Numbered from the stretch's first letter, positions 8,388 to 17,289 are shown. The stretch: DNA of 64,000 nucleotides from Acidobacteriota bacterium (GCA_003223025.1 QHXR01000025.1:1-64000); one strand, 5' to 3'. Notes: a model not told the origin generated them from the sequence alone. Numbers and translations: made by a program.

Positions 8388-10319
8388 TTAAGACGTGCTC
8401 AGTTTCGGTTTTCCCTTCACCTTTTTTGCATTGCTCGGCACGTCGTCGACAATCTCGGCAGCCGGCGGTTGATTCGTCTTGTTCATTCGATTGATCAGCA
8501 TCTGCTGACCGAAGCTTACTACGTTTCCGAACAACCAGTAGATCAGCAATCCCGCCGGAGCCGTCCACATTACCCAGAGCATCATCACCGGCATCAGATA
8601 CGTCATCATCTTTTGCTGCATCTGCTGCTCAGGCGAAACAGCCGGCGCGGTCGGTGTGAACTTCATCGCCAAGATCATGGAGAGCGCGAATCCGAATTCG
8701 AGTATGTGCCAGGGATCAGCAGCCGAGAGATCCGGCAGCCACATGAACGTCGCCTGACGTGCGTCGAGCGATACCGTGATCGCAGTATAGAACGCGATGA
8801 GAAGCGGGAACTGGAGAAGCATCGGAAGGCATCCGCCGATCGGCAGCGCGTCCTTCGTCATCTTCAGTTGCTGCATCTGCAGCTCGCGCATCCGCGGATC
8901 GTCGACCGGGATTCCTTTCTTCTGCAAGTCCTTGATCTGGTCCTGGATCTCCTTCATCTTCGGCGCGTTGCCGGCAGCCTTTTTAAAGGATTTCGATTGC
9001 GACCATCGCAGCGGGAACAGAAGCGAATAGAAAAGGAACGTAAAGAGAATGATCGCGACACCGTAATTCGCCGTGATGCCGTTGATGAAATGCAGCGCGT
9101 AAAGGATCGGCACGGCCAACCGTGATGTGATCGGGCGGATCCACGAATAGTTGCTGAAGTTGATCAGATTTACGATCGAAACTTCGCGACCGACCTGACT
9201 CGTGAGCGGTTCGCTCAGGCTGTTCAGCAGAAAATAATCTTTCGTTCCGGTGTAGATCTTAGTGACAGATCCGTCAGTCGCGACCGGCATATATGCGGTT
9301 ACGAGATGACGGGTTTCGATCGTCTTCGGGCTTCGGATCACCCAGCGGAAAATATTTTCGTAGACCGGTTGGATCGGTACGTCGTATTTCGAAGCACGGT
9401 ATTCGACAGTCTGAACCGGAGTCGCAGGAATCGCCGCCATGGCGAAGTAAGCGTCGCTCATCCCGACCCAATCGATCGGGCCATTGTCCGTCAGCGCGGC
9501 CTGGCCATTTGCATCAAACGTGAACGAGTATCCGCCCTGATGACGTTTGATGTCACCGTTTACGGATACGACCGCTTCGGACTCGGTGTGATAGAGATTG
9601 TGATAATTGATCGCGTGATCGCCGACGCTGGCACCTATCGCGAGCTTTGTATTCTGCAGCGGCTGACCGTTCTGTTTCGCATCGACGGCGAGATCGGCAA
9701 CGTAGCTATCGCCGCGAAAGACGAACGTCTTTTTTACCTCGATCCCGTTGTCGCCGGTAAGTACGAAGTCGATCCGCTTTTCCTGACCATCGCCGAGCGT
9801 CACAATTTCTTCAGGAACCGAGATCTGATAATTCCGTTCGTTGAGCAGTGCGTTGACGTTGTCGTCTCCGGTCACCAAACGGAAAGGCACTTCACGCGGT
9901 GTCTGTTCGAGAGCTCTCGTAGAGATCAACTGAAGCGGTTTCTGATCGGTCCCGTTCGAGCCATCGGCGTAGACCGGATACTCGCCTCTAGGCGACTTGT
10001 TCTTTAATACGATCCAACTCGTTGCGACGGCGCCTTTCGAATCAAGCGTCACTTCGTACAACGGTGATTTGATCGTAATTGTGCGGGCGGGATTCGTATC
10101 CGGTACCGAAGTCGTCGCTGTGACCGGCTGAACTTGGGTTGCCGGCGTCGCTGCCGGAGCCGGTGCCGCGCTCTGTTGGGCGACGTTCGCATCCGAATTG
10201 CTATTGACCGCGGGCTTGCTGGGAGAATAAAAATAAGACCAGCCGAACAGCACTATCATCGAGAGTACGGCGGCGATCAGAAAACGAAACTGGCTTTGAT
10301 TATTATTGCTATTGTCCAT
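8388..10319 (-). CDS. yidC: Membrane protein insertase YidC
   Basis: YidC inserts and folds inner-membrane proteins alone or with SecYEG. The N-terminal helix (about residues 11-28) is followed by a low-complexity Ala/Pro/Thr linker and a large periplasmic beta-domain (about 80-370). The conserved insertase core of about five helices occupies 400-620 and includes GGCLPMLLQFPLLIAFY. The C-terminus is basic (KKVKGKPK), suitable for ribosome contact. The 643-residue length matches the Gram-negative type with the P1 domain, supporting an outer-membrane-bearing host. It lies between yidD and jag, in the standard order. Confidence 0.97.
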   Translation of the reverse strand: MDNSNNNQSQFRFLIAAVLSMIVLFGWSYFYSPSKPAVNSNSDANVAQQSAAPAPAATPATQVQPVTATTSVPDTNPARTITIKSPLYEVTLDSKGAVATSWIVLKNKSPRGEYPVYADGSNGTDQKPLQLISTRALEQTPREVPFRLVTGDDNVNALLNERNYQISVPEEIVTLGDGQEKRIDFVLTGDNGIEVKKTFVFRGDSYVADLAVDAKQNGQPLQNTKLAIGASVGDHAINYHNLYHTESEAVVSVNGDIKRHQGGYSFTFDANGQAALTDNGPIDWVGMSDAYFAMAAIPATPVQTVEYRASKYDVPIQPVYENIFRWVIRSPKTIETRHLVTAYMPVATDGSVTKIYTGTKDYFLLNSLSEPLTSQVGREVSIVNLINFSNYSWIRPITSRLAVPILYALHFINGITANYGVAIILFTFLFYSLLFPLRWSQSKSFKKAAGNAPKMKEIQDQIKDLQKKGIPVDDPRMRELQMQQLKMTKDALPIGGCLPMLLQFPLLIAFYTAITVSLDARQATFMWLPDLSAADPWHILEFGFALSMILAMKFTPTAPAVSPEQQMQQKMMTYLMPVMMLWVMWTAPAGLLIYWLFGNVVSFGQQMLINRMNKTNQPPAAEIVDDVPSNAKKVKGKPKLSTS

Positions 10320-10346
10320 CGTCGGAATTTGCGATCTTCGTCATAA

Positions 10347-10374
10347 GCAATCGCAAATCGGCAATCGCAAATCG
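10347..10374. repeat. Tandem duplication of a 14-bp word in the yidC-yidD gap
   Basis: GCAATCGCAAATCG is repeated twice, head to tail, with a partial inverse (ATTTGCGATC) at about 10327. It is one of several short-word repeats seen in gaps of this window. Confidence 0.7.
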
Positions 10375-10378
10375 AAAA

Positions 10379-10588
10379 TCATTTCACGGGGTCATGCCCG
10401 CCCTTACAAAATGGCTGACAGCGTAAGATACGTTTGATACCCATCCAGGTTCCCTTCGCAGCACCGTACTTTTCGACGGCCTGCCGGGCATACTCGGAAC
10501 AGGTCGGTTCGAATCTGCATGCGGGCGGTAGAAAAGGCGAAACCATTGCCTTATAAATGCCAAGCAGATCAAGAACCAAAAATTTCAT
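10379..10588 (-). CDS. yidD: Membrane protein insertion efficiency factor YidD
   Basis: YidD is a small amphipathic protein that assists YidC-dependent insertion. The signature PACRFEPTCSEYARQAV, with conserved cysteines, and the C-terminal KGGHDPV are clear. I choose the ATG at 10588 (69 residues, MKFLVLDLLGIY) because it aligns with family starts. A GTG directly after the rnpA stop, at 10624, would add 12 residues. It lies between rnpA and yidC, as in most bacteria. Confidence 0.93.
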   Translation of the reverse strand: MKFLVLDLLGIYKAMVSPFLPPACRFEPTCSEYARQAVEKYGAAKGTWMGIKRILRCQPFCKGGHDPVK

Positions 10589-10624
10589 CGATAGACCGAT
10601 TTTGCCACACGACAGACGCCACAC

Positions 10625-11137
10625 CTAAGATCCGGCGACGCGGGCGACGATACGCCTGAACTCTTCAAGCGGTTTTTCAAGCTTCACACCAAGGATCGAA
10701 CGCCGCGCGTTAATGACCCAATCGTATTTCGTCAGTACCTGATCGAGTTCGTTCCGGCTCAATCGAAACGCTTCCCGCAAAAGCCTCTTCGCTCGATTCC
10801 GGTCGTGTGCCTTGCCGATCCCTTTCTTTGTGGCGGTGACTCCAAGCCGTTGGATCTCACCGTTATTCGGCAATATAAAGACCGTCATGTACCGGCCTTC
10901 GATCCGTTTACCTCGTTCGTAAACACGCAGAAACTCGGCACGCTTAGCGAGCCGAGTTTCCTTGGTTAGATCAAATCCTAGTAATGTTTTACCGTCAAAC
11001 GCTTGCGGCCCTTGGCTCGGCGTCGCTTCAGAACAGCTCGGCCGTTCTTTGTCGCCATCCGCGCCCTGAACCCGTGCTTTTTCGCGCGGCGGCGGTTGTT
11101 TGGTTGATATGTTCTCTTCGGCATAGTCGCACTCCAT
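10625..11137 (-). CDS. rnpA: Ribonuclease P protein component RnpA, with N-terminal extension that contains rpmH
   Basis: RnpA is the protein subunit that helps RNase P RNA mature tRNA 5' ends. The conserved core begins at about [19 protein letters not shown] and includes the RNR-like motif [16 protein letters not shown]. Between the core and the ATG at 11137 the frame has no ATG, GTG or TTG codon, so initiation must occur at 11137 (SD-like GGTGA five bases upstream) or at the GTG at 11146, unless a rare start is used. The resulting 50-odd residue extension is encoded by the same DNA as rpmH in another frame. The protein is about 170 residues against roughly 110-130 normally. Confidence 0.88.
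   Translation of the reverse strand: MECDYAEENISTKQPPPREKARVQGADGDKERPSCSEATPSQGPQAFDGKTLLGFDLTKETRLAKRAEFLRVYERGKRIEGRYMTVFILPNNGEIQRLGVTATKKGIGKAHDRNRAKRLLREAFRLSRNELDQVLTKYDWVINARRSILGVKLEKPLEEFRRIVARVAGS
10978..11124 (-). CDS. rpmH: 50S ribosomal protein L34, nested inside rnpA
   Basis: Translating the frame from ATG at 11124 gives [19 protein letters not shown], then a basic stretch ending LTVKHY: 48 residues that match L34 end to end. A GGAG ribosome binding site lies seven bases upstream. The gene is too short to stand out as a long open frame and lies entirely within the rnpA frame, its start 13 bases after the rnpA ATG. It is the first ribosomal or processing gene of the leftward cluster and follows a strong promoter. 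Confidence 0.96.
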   Translation of the reverse strand: MPKRTYQPNNRRRAKKHGFRARMATKNGRAVLKRRRAKGRKRLTVKHY

Positions 11138-11164
11138 GAAATTCACCCGAAAGTGAAAACCTAG

Positions 11165-11193
11165 AGTTTAAGGGAACAGGTCTATTCTGTCAA
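11165..11193 (-). promoter_or_regulatory. Sigma-70-type promoter for the rpmH/rnpA operon
   Basis: Reading leftward, a perfect -35 TTGACA (11193-11188) is followed by a 17-bp spacer and TAAACT as -10 (11170-11165). The rnpA ATG lies about 28 bases downstream. This is the best promoter match seen in the window and fits the high expression expected of L34. Confidence 0.72.
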
Positions 11194-11229
11194 AAGCATT
11201 TTGCGTTTGGGTCATGATGTAATTTTGTG

Positions 11230-11547
11230 TTACCGACCTGAGACCGTCGCGATGATTAGTAAATCTTGTTTCGGGCCCTCGCCGTTGATAATCTCAAACT
11301 CCGCGCAACGCTCTCGAAGAATCCTGCGAAGTCGCGAAATGTTCCGCTGACCCCACACCCCTAATCCCTCCCCCGCCATCTGATCTGTTGGGATGTCGGG
11401 CGAACGCCACGTGACATATCCTCCGAACCTATCGCCAAATTCGTTTAATTGGATGTACCGCTCAATCCATTCCCGACTGCCCTTGAGGATGGCGGTTGCT
11501 GAATGTTTGTTGAGCAACGGAGCCTTGAAATAATAGAGTTCCTGCAC
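11230..11547 (-). CDS. Hypothetical protein of 105 residues
   Basis: I do not recognise this protein. It has no signal peptide or membrane segment and mixed charged and aromatic composition (WIERYIQLNEFGDRFGGY). It starts four bases after the stop of the transposase remnant upstream and ends about 37 bases before the rpmH promoter. It may be a real small gene, a passenger of the former insertion sequence, or a chance frame. Support is only its length and the absence of a competing frame. Confidence 0.4.
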   Translation of the reverse strand: MQELYYFKAPLLNKHSATAILKGSREWIERYIQLNEFGDRFGGYVTWRSPDIPTDQMAGEGLGVWGQRNISRLRRILRERCAEFEIINGEGPKQDLLIIATVSGR

Positions 11548-11550
11548 GAT

Positions 11551-11790
11551 TTAGTATCGTAACAAATCCTCGACAGTCCCAAAGCTTTTCTGTAACCCGT
11601 GAGCCATCGCCGGGGTTGCTCCGTCTAGCGACTTGTGCGACCGGACGAAATTGTAAAACGCGAAATACAAAGCCATCATCGATTGAAACTTTTCAGCCTT
11701 TTTCGAGAGTGAAAGCGTGAGCCTTGCGAGCCGTTTGACCTGTGTTCTTAATCGAGAGATTCAAGCGTTCTATGTGCGAAGTGTTACATC
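11551..11790 (-). pseudogene. IS1-family transposase remnant (C-terminal end)
   Basis: The leftward strand encodes TSHIERLNLSI in one frame and then, after a +1 shift, LRTQVKRLARLTLS, followed by ALYFAFYNFVRSHKSL, ATPAMAHGL and a stop at 11551. This is the typical C-terminus of IS1-type DDE transposases (YNFVR.HK.L..TPAMA). The N-terminal catalytic part is missing, with a stop codon just upstream, and no terminal repeats were found. It marks an old insertion between rpmH and the rest of the origin region. Confidence 0.8.
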
Positions 11791-11917
11791 ACGACCTGCG
11801 TTTGAGCTCAGTTGGCCAGTTTTGAATCAATTTTGGCCGGTCTGACGTAGAATAAGCCGAACCCTTTCAAGGAAATCATTAAGAAAGATCGCTCGCAGCG
11901 ATGAGAAGGAGAAAACA

Positions 11918-13276
11918 ATGCGTCGAGTAATTCTTCCCGGTCGAGTTGCACTCGTGATTCTGGCAATCGCCTTGCTCGCAAGTGTCGCGGTTTCGCAAAA
12001 CGACTTCAACAAGGCCGAGTTCGCCGCGCGTCGGGCGAAGGTTTTCGAAAAGATCGGCGATGGCGTCGCGATAATCTTCGCAAACGAAGAACATCCGCAC
12101 GCCGTCCGCTACCGGGAAGGGCCTGATTTCTTCTATCTGACCGGGATCGAAGAGCCCGGAGCACTGCTGATCCTGGTCGGGAAACAAAAGCAGGCGTACG
12201 TTGCCGCGCCAAAGAAACCCGAGTGGAAGCTTAGATCCGAAGGACCGGGAATTCGCGACATCGATAACGCGGCTAGCATTTACGGGATCAACCGCGTCCT
12301 CCCGCTCGAAAATCTTTACGCATCTTTTAACTCCGGATTAAGCGGTGCGAAAAAACTTTATGTTCCGTTGACTCCGCCCGATCAACTCGAGTATGGGAGA
12401 AGCGAGGTCGTCGGTCTCGATGCCGAAGAAATGAAACTTCCGTTCGGCAGAGAGTCGCGTGTAAAAAACTTTATCGCAGGGCTTCACAAATGGCAGCCGC
12501 AGATGGAAATGGCCGACATCAATCCCATCCTCGACCAACTTCGCTGGATCAAATCTCCATACGAGATCGAACGAATGCGGATGGCCGGGAAGATCGGAGC
12601 CGAGGGTGTGAAGGAAGCCATCAAAGGCACGCGTCCCGGAATTTACGAGTATGAGCTCGAAGCAGCCGCTCGATTCGTCTATGTGAAACGCGGAGCTCGT
12701 GGCGACGCATTCATGCCGATCGTCGCGTCCGGACCGAACACGCTGATCTTTCACTACAACAAAAACAATCGAAAGATGCAGGCCGGCGAAGTCGTGTACA
12801 TGGATTACGGAGCCGACTACGACTACTACGTCTCAGACATAACTCGCACGTGGCCGGTCGGTGAAAAATTCACGCCCGAGCAAGAGAAAATGTACAACTG
12901 CATTCTCGAAGCGCGTGCGGCGATCATTGCGGTGATCAAACCCGGCGTCGTTGTCGCGGATCTTCAAAACGCTGCCGCCGCAGTTTATAAAAAGCACGGG
13001 TTTGAAAAAGAATTCGAAGAGAGCGGCCGTTACGTCGGACATCCCGTGGGAATTTCGGTTCATGATGTCGGCGAAGACGATTGGAAGTTTGTCCCGGGTG
13101 TCGTTTTCAACGTCGAGCCGCTGATGTCGAGTGAAAAAACGAAAACGCACGTGCGTCTCGAGGATTCTGTTTTAGTCACTGCGACGGGTTCGGAGAACTT
13201 AACGGCAGATGTTCCGGCGGAGTTGAACGAGATCTACGCGTTGATGAAAATGACGCCGATCGCGATCGCAAAATAA
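11918..13276 (+). CDS. Secreted M24-family aminopeptidase P (Xaa-Pro aminopeptidase)
   Basis: This predicted metallopeptidase would remove N-terminal residues preceding proline. A signal peptide (residues 1-27, ending SVAVSQ) indicates export. The aminopeptidase P N-terminal domain (about 30-170, YREGPDFFYLTGI) precedes the pita-bread catalytic domain. The expected dinuclear metal ligands are visible as Asp296 and Asp307 (YMDYGADYDYYVSDITRTW), His375 (GHPVGISVHD), Glu400 and Glu415. The ATG is preceded by AAGGAG. It stands alone, next to another secreted peptidase of family S9, consistent with periplasmic peptide use. Confidence 0.92.
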   Translation: MRRVILPGRVALVILAIALLASVAVSQNDFNKAEFAARRAKVFEKIGDGVAIIFANEEHPHAVRYREGPDFFYLTGIEEPGALLILVGKQKQAYVAAPKKPEWKLRSEGPGIRDIDNAASIYGINRVLPLENLYASFNSGLSGAKKLYVPLTPPDQLEYGRSEVVGLDAEEMKLPFGRESRVKNFIAGLHKWQPQMEMADINPILDQLRWIKSPYEIERMRMAGKIGAEGVKEAIKGTRPGIYEYELEAAARFVYVKRGARGDAFMPIVASGPNTLIFHYNKNNRKMQAGEVVYMDYGADYDYYVSDITRTWPVGEKFTPEQEKMYNCILEARAAIIAVIKPGVVVADLQNAAAAVYKKHGFEKEFEESGRYVGHPVGISVHDVGEDDWKFVPGVVFNVEPLMSSEKTKTHVRLEDSVLVTATGSENLTADVPAELNEIYALMKMTPIAIAK

Positions 13277-13311
13277 CGTCGTCAGAGAATTAAAAACAAA
13301 TTCTTCCGTTA

Positions 13312-13340
13312 TCAGTTTTCAGTTATCACTTATCAGTTAC
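13312..13340. repeat. Short reiterated word TTATCAGT between two peptidase genes
   Basis: Variants of TTATCAGT occur three times in close succession in the 105-base gap. The unit resembles the other word-like intergenic repeats of this window. Confidence 0.55.
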
Positions 13341-13381
13341 TCCGGAAAAAATCGGTCGGTAAAACATCACCCAGGAGCACT

Positions 13382-15514
13382 ATGCAAAAGACCGTCGTAC
13401 GACTGTTTGTCTTATTACTCGTCTTCACTTTCGCCGCCTCGGCGCAAAAGCGAAACATAACTGAAAAAGATCTTTTCGATTTTGCCTGGATCGGCGATCC
13501 GCAGGTTTCACCCGACGGATCGACGGTTGTGTTTGTAAAGGTCACGGTGAACGCCGCGAAATCTAATTACGACACGTCGCTCTGGAGCGTGTCGACAAGC
13601 GGTTCGGACGAACCCAGAAAACTCACGAGCGGAACTCGCGATTCAAACCCGCGCTGGTCGCCTGACGGAAAGTTCGTAGCATTCGTCCGATCGTCGGAAA
13701 CGTCCGGATCGTTCTCGCAGATCTATCTGTTGCCGATGACAGGCGGCGAAGCTTTTCAATTGACGAACGTTGCAAGGGGTGCCGGTGGTCCGGTCTGGTC
13801 GCCCGACGGAAAGTGGATCGCGTTCGGAAGCAACACGAATCCCGAAGACATTTCTAAACAAGGCAAGCCGGCGACACCGGGCGAGCGTGAGTCCGACGTT
13901 CGCGTTATCACCCGGGCGGTCTATCGCGCGGATGGTGGTGGATATCTTGACGCGACGCGGCCAACTCATCTTTGGGTGATACGCGTAGCTCGAGGTCCCG
14001 AAGAGAAGCCTTCGCCCAAACAGCTCACAAGCGGTCAGTTCTCGGAAGATAATTTTGTTTGGGCGAAGGATGGTTCGAAGATCTACTTCGCGACGGATCG
14101 TGACCCGGAGCCGTATTACTCTACATCGAAAACCGAGATCTATTCCGTACCGGCCGGTGGCGGGGAAAGTGCTCTGCTTACAAAGCTCGACACGGACGTC
14201 GGAACATTGAGCTTGAGTCCCGACGGAAAACGTTTCGCATTCAATGCGTCCGTCAACTTCAACCCGGTCAAGTCGTATACGCAGACCGATCTCTGGATCA
14301 TGGATGTCGCGGAAAACGCGAAGCCGAAAAATCTCACGGCGACCTTTGATTTCGATATCGGTGCCGGATTGACCGGCGATCAGGCCGCACCTCGCGCAGG
14401 CGGTGGTTCGCCTCCGGTTTGGACGGCGGATGGCCGTGCCATCATCTCGCGTTACGCGAAGGAAGGCCGCGCAAATCTCGCCTCGTTCGACGTCGAGTCG
14501 GGAAACTTTGCGGAGATTACGAAAGGCGATCAGGCGGTCATGAATTTCCGGACGACTACGGATGGATCGAAACTCGTTTACTCGATCTCGACACCGACTC
14601 GAATCACCGACCTCTACATTTCCGATCGCACCGGTTCGAATGCGAAACAGTTGACGCGGATCAACGATGCGCTTTTTTCCAAATTGAATCTAACCGAGCC
14701 GGAGGAGATCTGGTTTACGAGTTTTGACGGCAAGCGTGTCCACACACTCGTACAAAAGCCACCTGATTTTGATCCGAAGAAAAAGTATCCGCTCATTCTG
14801 AATATTCACGGCGGACCGCACGCGGCTTACGGTTACATCTTCGATCACGAGTTTCAATGGATGGCGGCAAAAGGTTACGTCGTCGTATATCCGAACCCGC
14901 GCGGCTCGACGACGTACGGGCAGGAGTTCGGCAACATCATCCAGCACAACTATCCCGGCGACGATCATCAGGACCTGATGTTCGCCGTCGACGAAGTCAT
15001 CAAACGCGGCTACATCGACGAAAAGAAACTCGGTATCACGGGCGGTTCCGGTGGCGGTGTGCTGACGGACTGGGCCGTAACAAAAACTAATCGATTCGCG
15101 GCCGCAGTATCGCAGCGTGATATTTCGAACTGGGCCGCATGGTGGTACTCGGCGGATTTCACACAGTTTCAGCCGAGCTGGTTCAAGGGCTCGCCATCGG
15201 AAGACATAGAGGGATTCCGAAATCGATCGGTGATCACGTTCGTCGACAAGATCAAAACACCGATGATGTTCATCCTCGGCGAAGCCGATTATCGTACTCC
15301 GCCAGGAGCCGGCGGCGAGCAACTTTTCCGGGAATTAAAATATCGGAAAGTTCCGACGGTCATGGTGCGGTTTCCAAACGAAGGCCACGACCTCTCACGG
15401 ACCGGCCAACCGTGGCACCGAATCGAACGGTTGCAGCACATCGTCGGATGGTTTGATAAATGGTTGATGGGAGTTTCGAAACCGGAGTATGCGGTGGCGG
15501 TGGATGACAAATAG
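13382..15514 (+). CDS. Secreted S9-family prolyl oligopeptidase / acylaminoacyl-peptidase-like
   Basis: This serine peptidase has a signal peptide (MQKTVVRLFVLLLVFTFAAS), an N-terminal WD40-like beta-propeller (about residues 30-400, repeated SPDG motifs) and a C-terminal alpha/beta-hydrolase domain. The catalytic triad is visible as Ser556 in GGSGGG, Asp636 in GEADYRTPP and His669 in NEGHDLSR. The nucleophile elbow normally carries a bulkier residue after Ser (often Tyr), here Gly. At 710 residues it is of normal S9C size. It converges with purN, with a large inverted repeat in between. Substrate preference cannot be deduced. Confidence 0.93.
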   Translation: MQKTVVRLFVLLLVFTFAASAQKRNITEKDLFDFAWIGDPQVSPDGSTVVFVKVTVNAAKSNYDTSLWSVSTSGSDEPRKLTSGTRDSNPRWSPDGKFVAFVRSSETSGSFSQIYLLPMTGGEAFQLTNVARGAGGPVWSPDGKWIAFGSNTNPEDISKQGKPATPGERESDVRVITRAVYRADGGGYLDATRPTHLWVIRVARGPEEKPSPKQLTSGQFSEDNFVWAKDGSKIYFATDRDPEPYYSTSKTEIYSVPAGGGESALLTKLDTDVGTLSLSPDGKRFAFNASVNFNPVKSYTQTDLWIMDVAENAKPKNLTATFDFDIGAGLTGDQAAPRAGGGSPPVWTADGRAIISRYAKEGRANLASFDVESGNFAEITKGDQAVMNFRTTTDGSKLVYSISTPTRITDLYISDRTGSNAKQLTRINDALFSKLNLTEPEEIWFTSFDGKRVHTLVQKPPDFDPKKKYPLILNIHGGPHAAYGYIFDHEFQWMAAKGYVVVYPNPRGSTTYGQEFGNIIQHNYPGDDHQDLMFAVDEVIKRGYIDEKKLGITGGSGGGVLTDWAVTKTNRFAAAVSQRDISNWAAWWYSADFTQFQPSWFKGSPSEDIEGFRNRSVITFVDKIKTPMMFILGEADYRTPPGAGGEQLFRELKYRKVPTVMVRFPNEGHDLSRTGQPWHRIERLQHIVGWFDKWLMGVSKPEYAVAVDDK

Positions 15515-15703
15515 CTCGCGTAGCGAGTGACAGCATGTAGCCCCCAGCGTGAGCTGGGGGTAATCGCAGACTCAAGAATGAGCTCGCGTATGCGAGCGGC
15601 AGATCATAGACGTCTGTCGCTCGCATACGCGAGCTCTTTTGTTGCGCCACGCTAACCCCCAGCTAACGCTGGGGGCTACATGCTGTCACTCGCTACGCGA
15701 GCT
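15513..15703. repeat. Nested long inverted repeat (perfect 38-bp arms)
   Basis: Positions 15513-15550 are the exact reverse complement of 15666-15703. Inside, 15580-15603 and 15613-15636 form a second 24-bp inverted repeat with one mismatch, and the motif CCCCCAGCGTGAGCTGGGGG is itself a hairpin. The structure lies between the convergent S9 peptidase and purN genes. It supplies the last codons and stop of purN and overlaps the S9 stop. It could terminate transcription both ways or be a REP-like mobile palindrome. Confidence 0.95.
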
Positions 15704-16263
15704 TCAGACACGATCCGCCTCACTGCTTCAACATACGCGCCGTGCTCCTGTTCGAGGATTCGATCGGCTAACGTCTCGGCTGTGTCGTTGTCTTTCACTT
15801 CAACTTCTCGCTGCAGAATTATCGGCCCCGCATCTAGATCTTCATTTACAAAATGGACCGTACATCCCGAGGTCTTTACTCCGGCATCGATCGCCTGCTG
15901 CTGAACGTTCAAACCGGGAAACGCCGGTAACAAACTCGGATGGATATTTATGATCTTGTCCGGAAAGGCGTGAATGAAATCTTTCGACAACAGACGCATG
16001 TAGCCGGCGAGGCACACGAGCTCGACATCTCGTTTGCGCAACTCGGCGATCATCTCCGCATCGTGCTCTTCCCGACTTCGTCCGCGGCGTTCGATAACGA
16101 GCGTCTCAACATCGCACTTACGTGCTTTCTCGAGACCCGCCGCTGTCGGTTTGTCGCTGATCACGACTGCGACTTCCGAGTCAGGAACCTCTCCCCTCTT
16201 CACCGCATCGACAAGCGCGACCATGTTCGAGCCGCGTCCGGAAATTAGAATTCCGATCTTCAT
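15676..16263 (-). CDS. purN: Phosphoribosylglycinamide formyltransferase PurN
   Basis: PurN transfers a formyl group from 10-formyl-THF to GAR in purine synthesis. The N-terminal GILISGRGSNMVALVDA phosphate loop is at residues 3-19. The catalytic region has Asn and His in KIINIHPSLLPAFPG (about 106) and the conserved Asp in NEDLDAGPIILQ (about 143). The 195-residue length is normal, though the final residues SEARVASDSM are encoded by the inverted repeat and are probably not functional. Its ATG overlaps the purM stop by four bases, so the two are translated together. Confidence 0.96.
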   Translation of the reverse strand: MKIGILISGRGSNMVALVDAVKRGEVPDSEVAVVISDKPTAAGLEKARKCDVETLVIERRGRSREEHDAEMIAELRKRDVELVCLAGYMRLLSKDFIHAFPDKIINIHPSLLPAFPGLNVQQQAIDAGVKTSGCTVHFVNEDLDAGPIILQREVEVKDNDTAETLADRILEQEHGAYVEAVRRIVSEARVASDSM

Positions 16264-17282
16264 TTAACGTGAACTTCTTTGGATCCGGCGATGATGTGGC
16301 CGATTTCGCGGGCATCCGCAATCGAGGACAGAATTTCATCTTTGTCAGAAACGGAAACAACTACGATCATTCCGATCCCCATATTGAATGTCCTAAACAT
16401 TTCTTTATCAGAAACATTTCCCAGCTTCTGCATCGCACCAAAAACCGGAAGCTCCGTCCACGTGCCACGCTCGATCTCCACCGAAACTCCTTCGGGTAGA
16501 ATCCGCGGGATGTTCTCGAGGAAGCCGCCGCCGGTGATGTGTGCAAGGCCTTTGATCTTTCCGGAATCGAGAAGCGGACCGAGTTGCGGTAAAAAACTCT
16601 GATGCGTTTTTAAAAGCGCGTCACCGACAGTTTCTCCAAGCTCATCGAGCCGCGTCTCAGTTTTGTGACCACCGACTTCGAAGAAAAGTTTCCGCGCAAG
16701 CGAATAGCCGTTCGTCTGCAATCCGTTCGATGGAATTCCAAGAACGACATCGCCGGACGCGATTGATTTTCCGTCGATAACTTTCGGCTTATCCACTACG
16801 CCGACGATAAACCCGGCGAGGTCGTATTCGCCCGGCGGATAAAAGTCCGGCATCTCCGCCGTCTCTCCGCCGAGCAGCACGCATCCATTTTCTTTGCACG
16901 CCCGCGCCATTCCCTCGACGACTGATGCCGTCACATCCGGTTCGAGTTTTCCAGTCGCGAAGTAATCGAGAAAGAATAGCGGCCGAGCGCCTTGAACGAG
17001 AATGTCGTTGACGCAGTGGTTCACAAGATCGGCACCGACCGTGTTGTGAATTCCCGTTTCGAATGCGAGCTTTAGCTTCGTTCCGACTCCGTCCGCAGAT
17101 GCGACGAGTATGGGATCGCTCATGTTCGGAAACGCACCGGAGAACATCCCGCCGAAACTTCCGATCTCAGTCAGCGTGCGATCGTTGAATGTGCTCTTCG
17201 CGAACTCCCGGATCTTTGCGACGGCGCGATTAGCGTTGTCGATCGACACACCGGCGTCGGCATATGAAATTGATTGCGGCAT
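16260..17282 (-). CDS. purM: Phosphoribosylformylglycinamidine cyclo-ligase PurM (AIR synthetase)
   Basis: PurM closes the imidazole ring to make AIR with ATP in purine synthesis. The N-terminus SYADAGVSIDNAN is the family signature. ASADGVGTKLKLA (about 62) and GGETAEMPDFYPPGEYDLAG (about 140) form the ATP and substrate sites. Length (340) is standard. It starts seven bases after nat and overlaps purN, so DUF5990, nat, purM and purN form a compact leftward operon. The pairing of nat with purine genes has no obvious functional reason. Confidence 0.97.
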   Translation of the reverse strand: MPQSISYADAGVSIDNANRAVAKIREFAKSTFNDRTLTEIGSFGGMFSGAFPNMSDPILVASADGVGTKLKLAFETGIHNTVGADLVNHCVNDILVQGARPLFFLDYFATGKLEPDVTASVVEGMARACKENGCVLLGGETAEMPDFYPPGEYDLAGFIVGVVDKPKVIDGKSIASGDVVLGIPSNGLQTNGYSLARKLFFEVGGHKTETRLDELGETVGDALLKTHQSFLPQLGPLLDSGKIKGLAHITGGGFLENIPRILPEGVSVEIERGTWTELPVFGAMQKLGNVSDKEMFRTFNMGIGMIVVVSVSDKDEILSSIADAREIGHIIAGSKEVHVK

Positions 17283-17289
17283 AAAAAGG

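Noticed and set aside
8244-9125. A 293-residue rightward frame antisense to jag and yidC
   Set aside because: Its composition (Arg/His/Asp runs) is that of a shadow frame; yidC and jag on the other strand are certain.
14690-15322. A 210-residue leftward frame opposite the S9 peptidase
   Set aside because: Shadow of the S9 gene, with no recognisable motif and no ribosome binding site.
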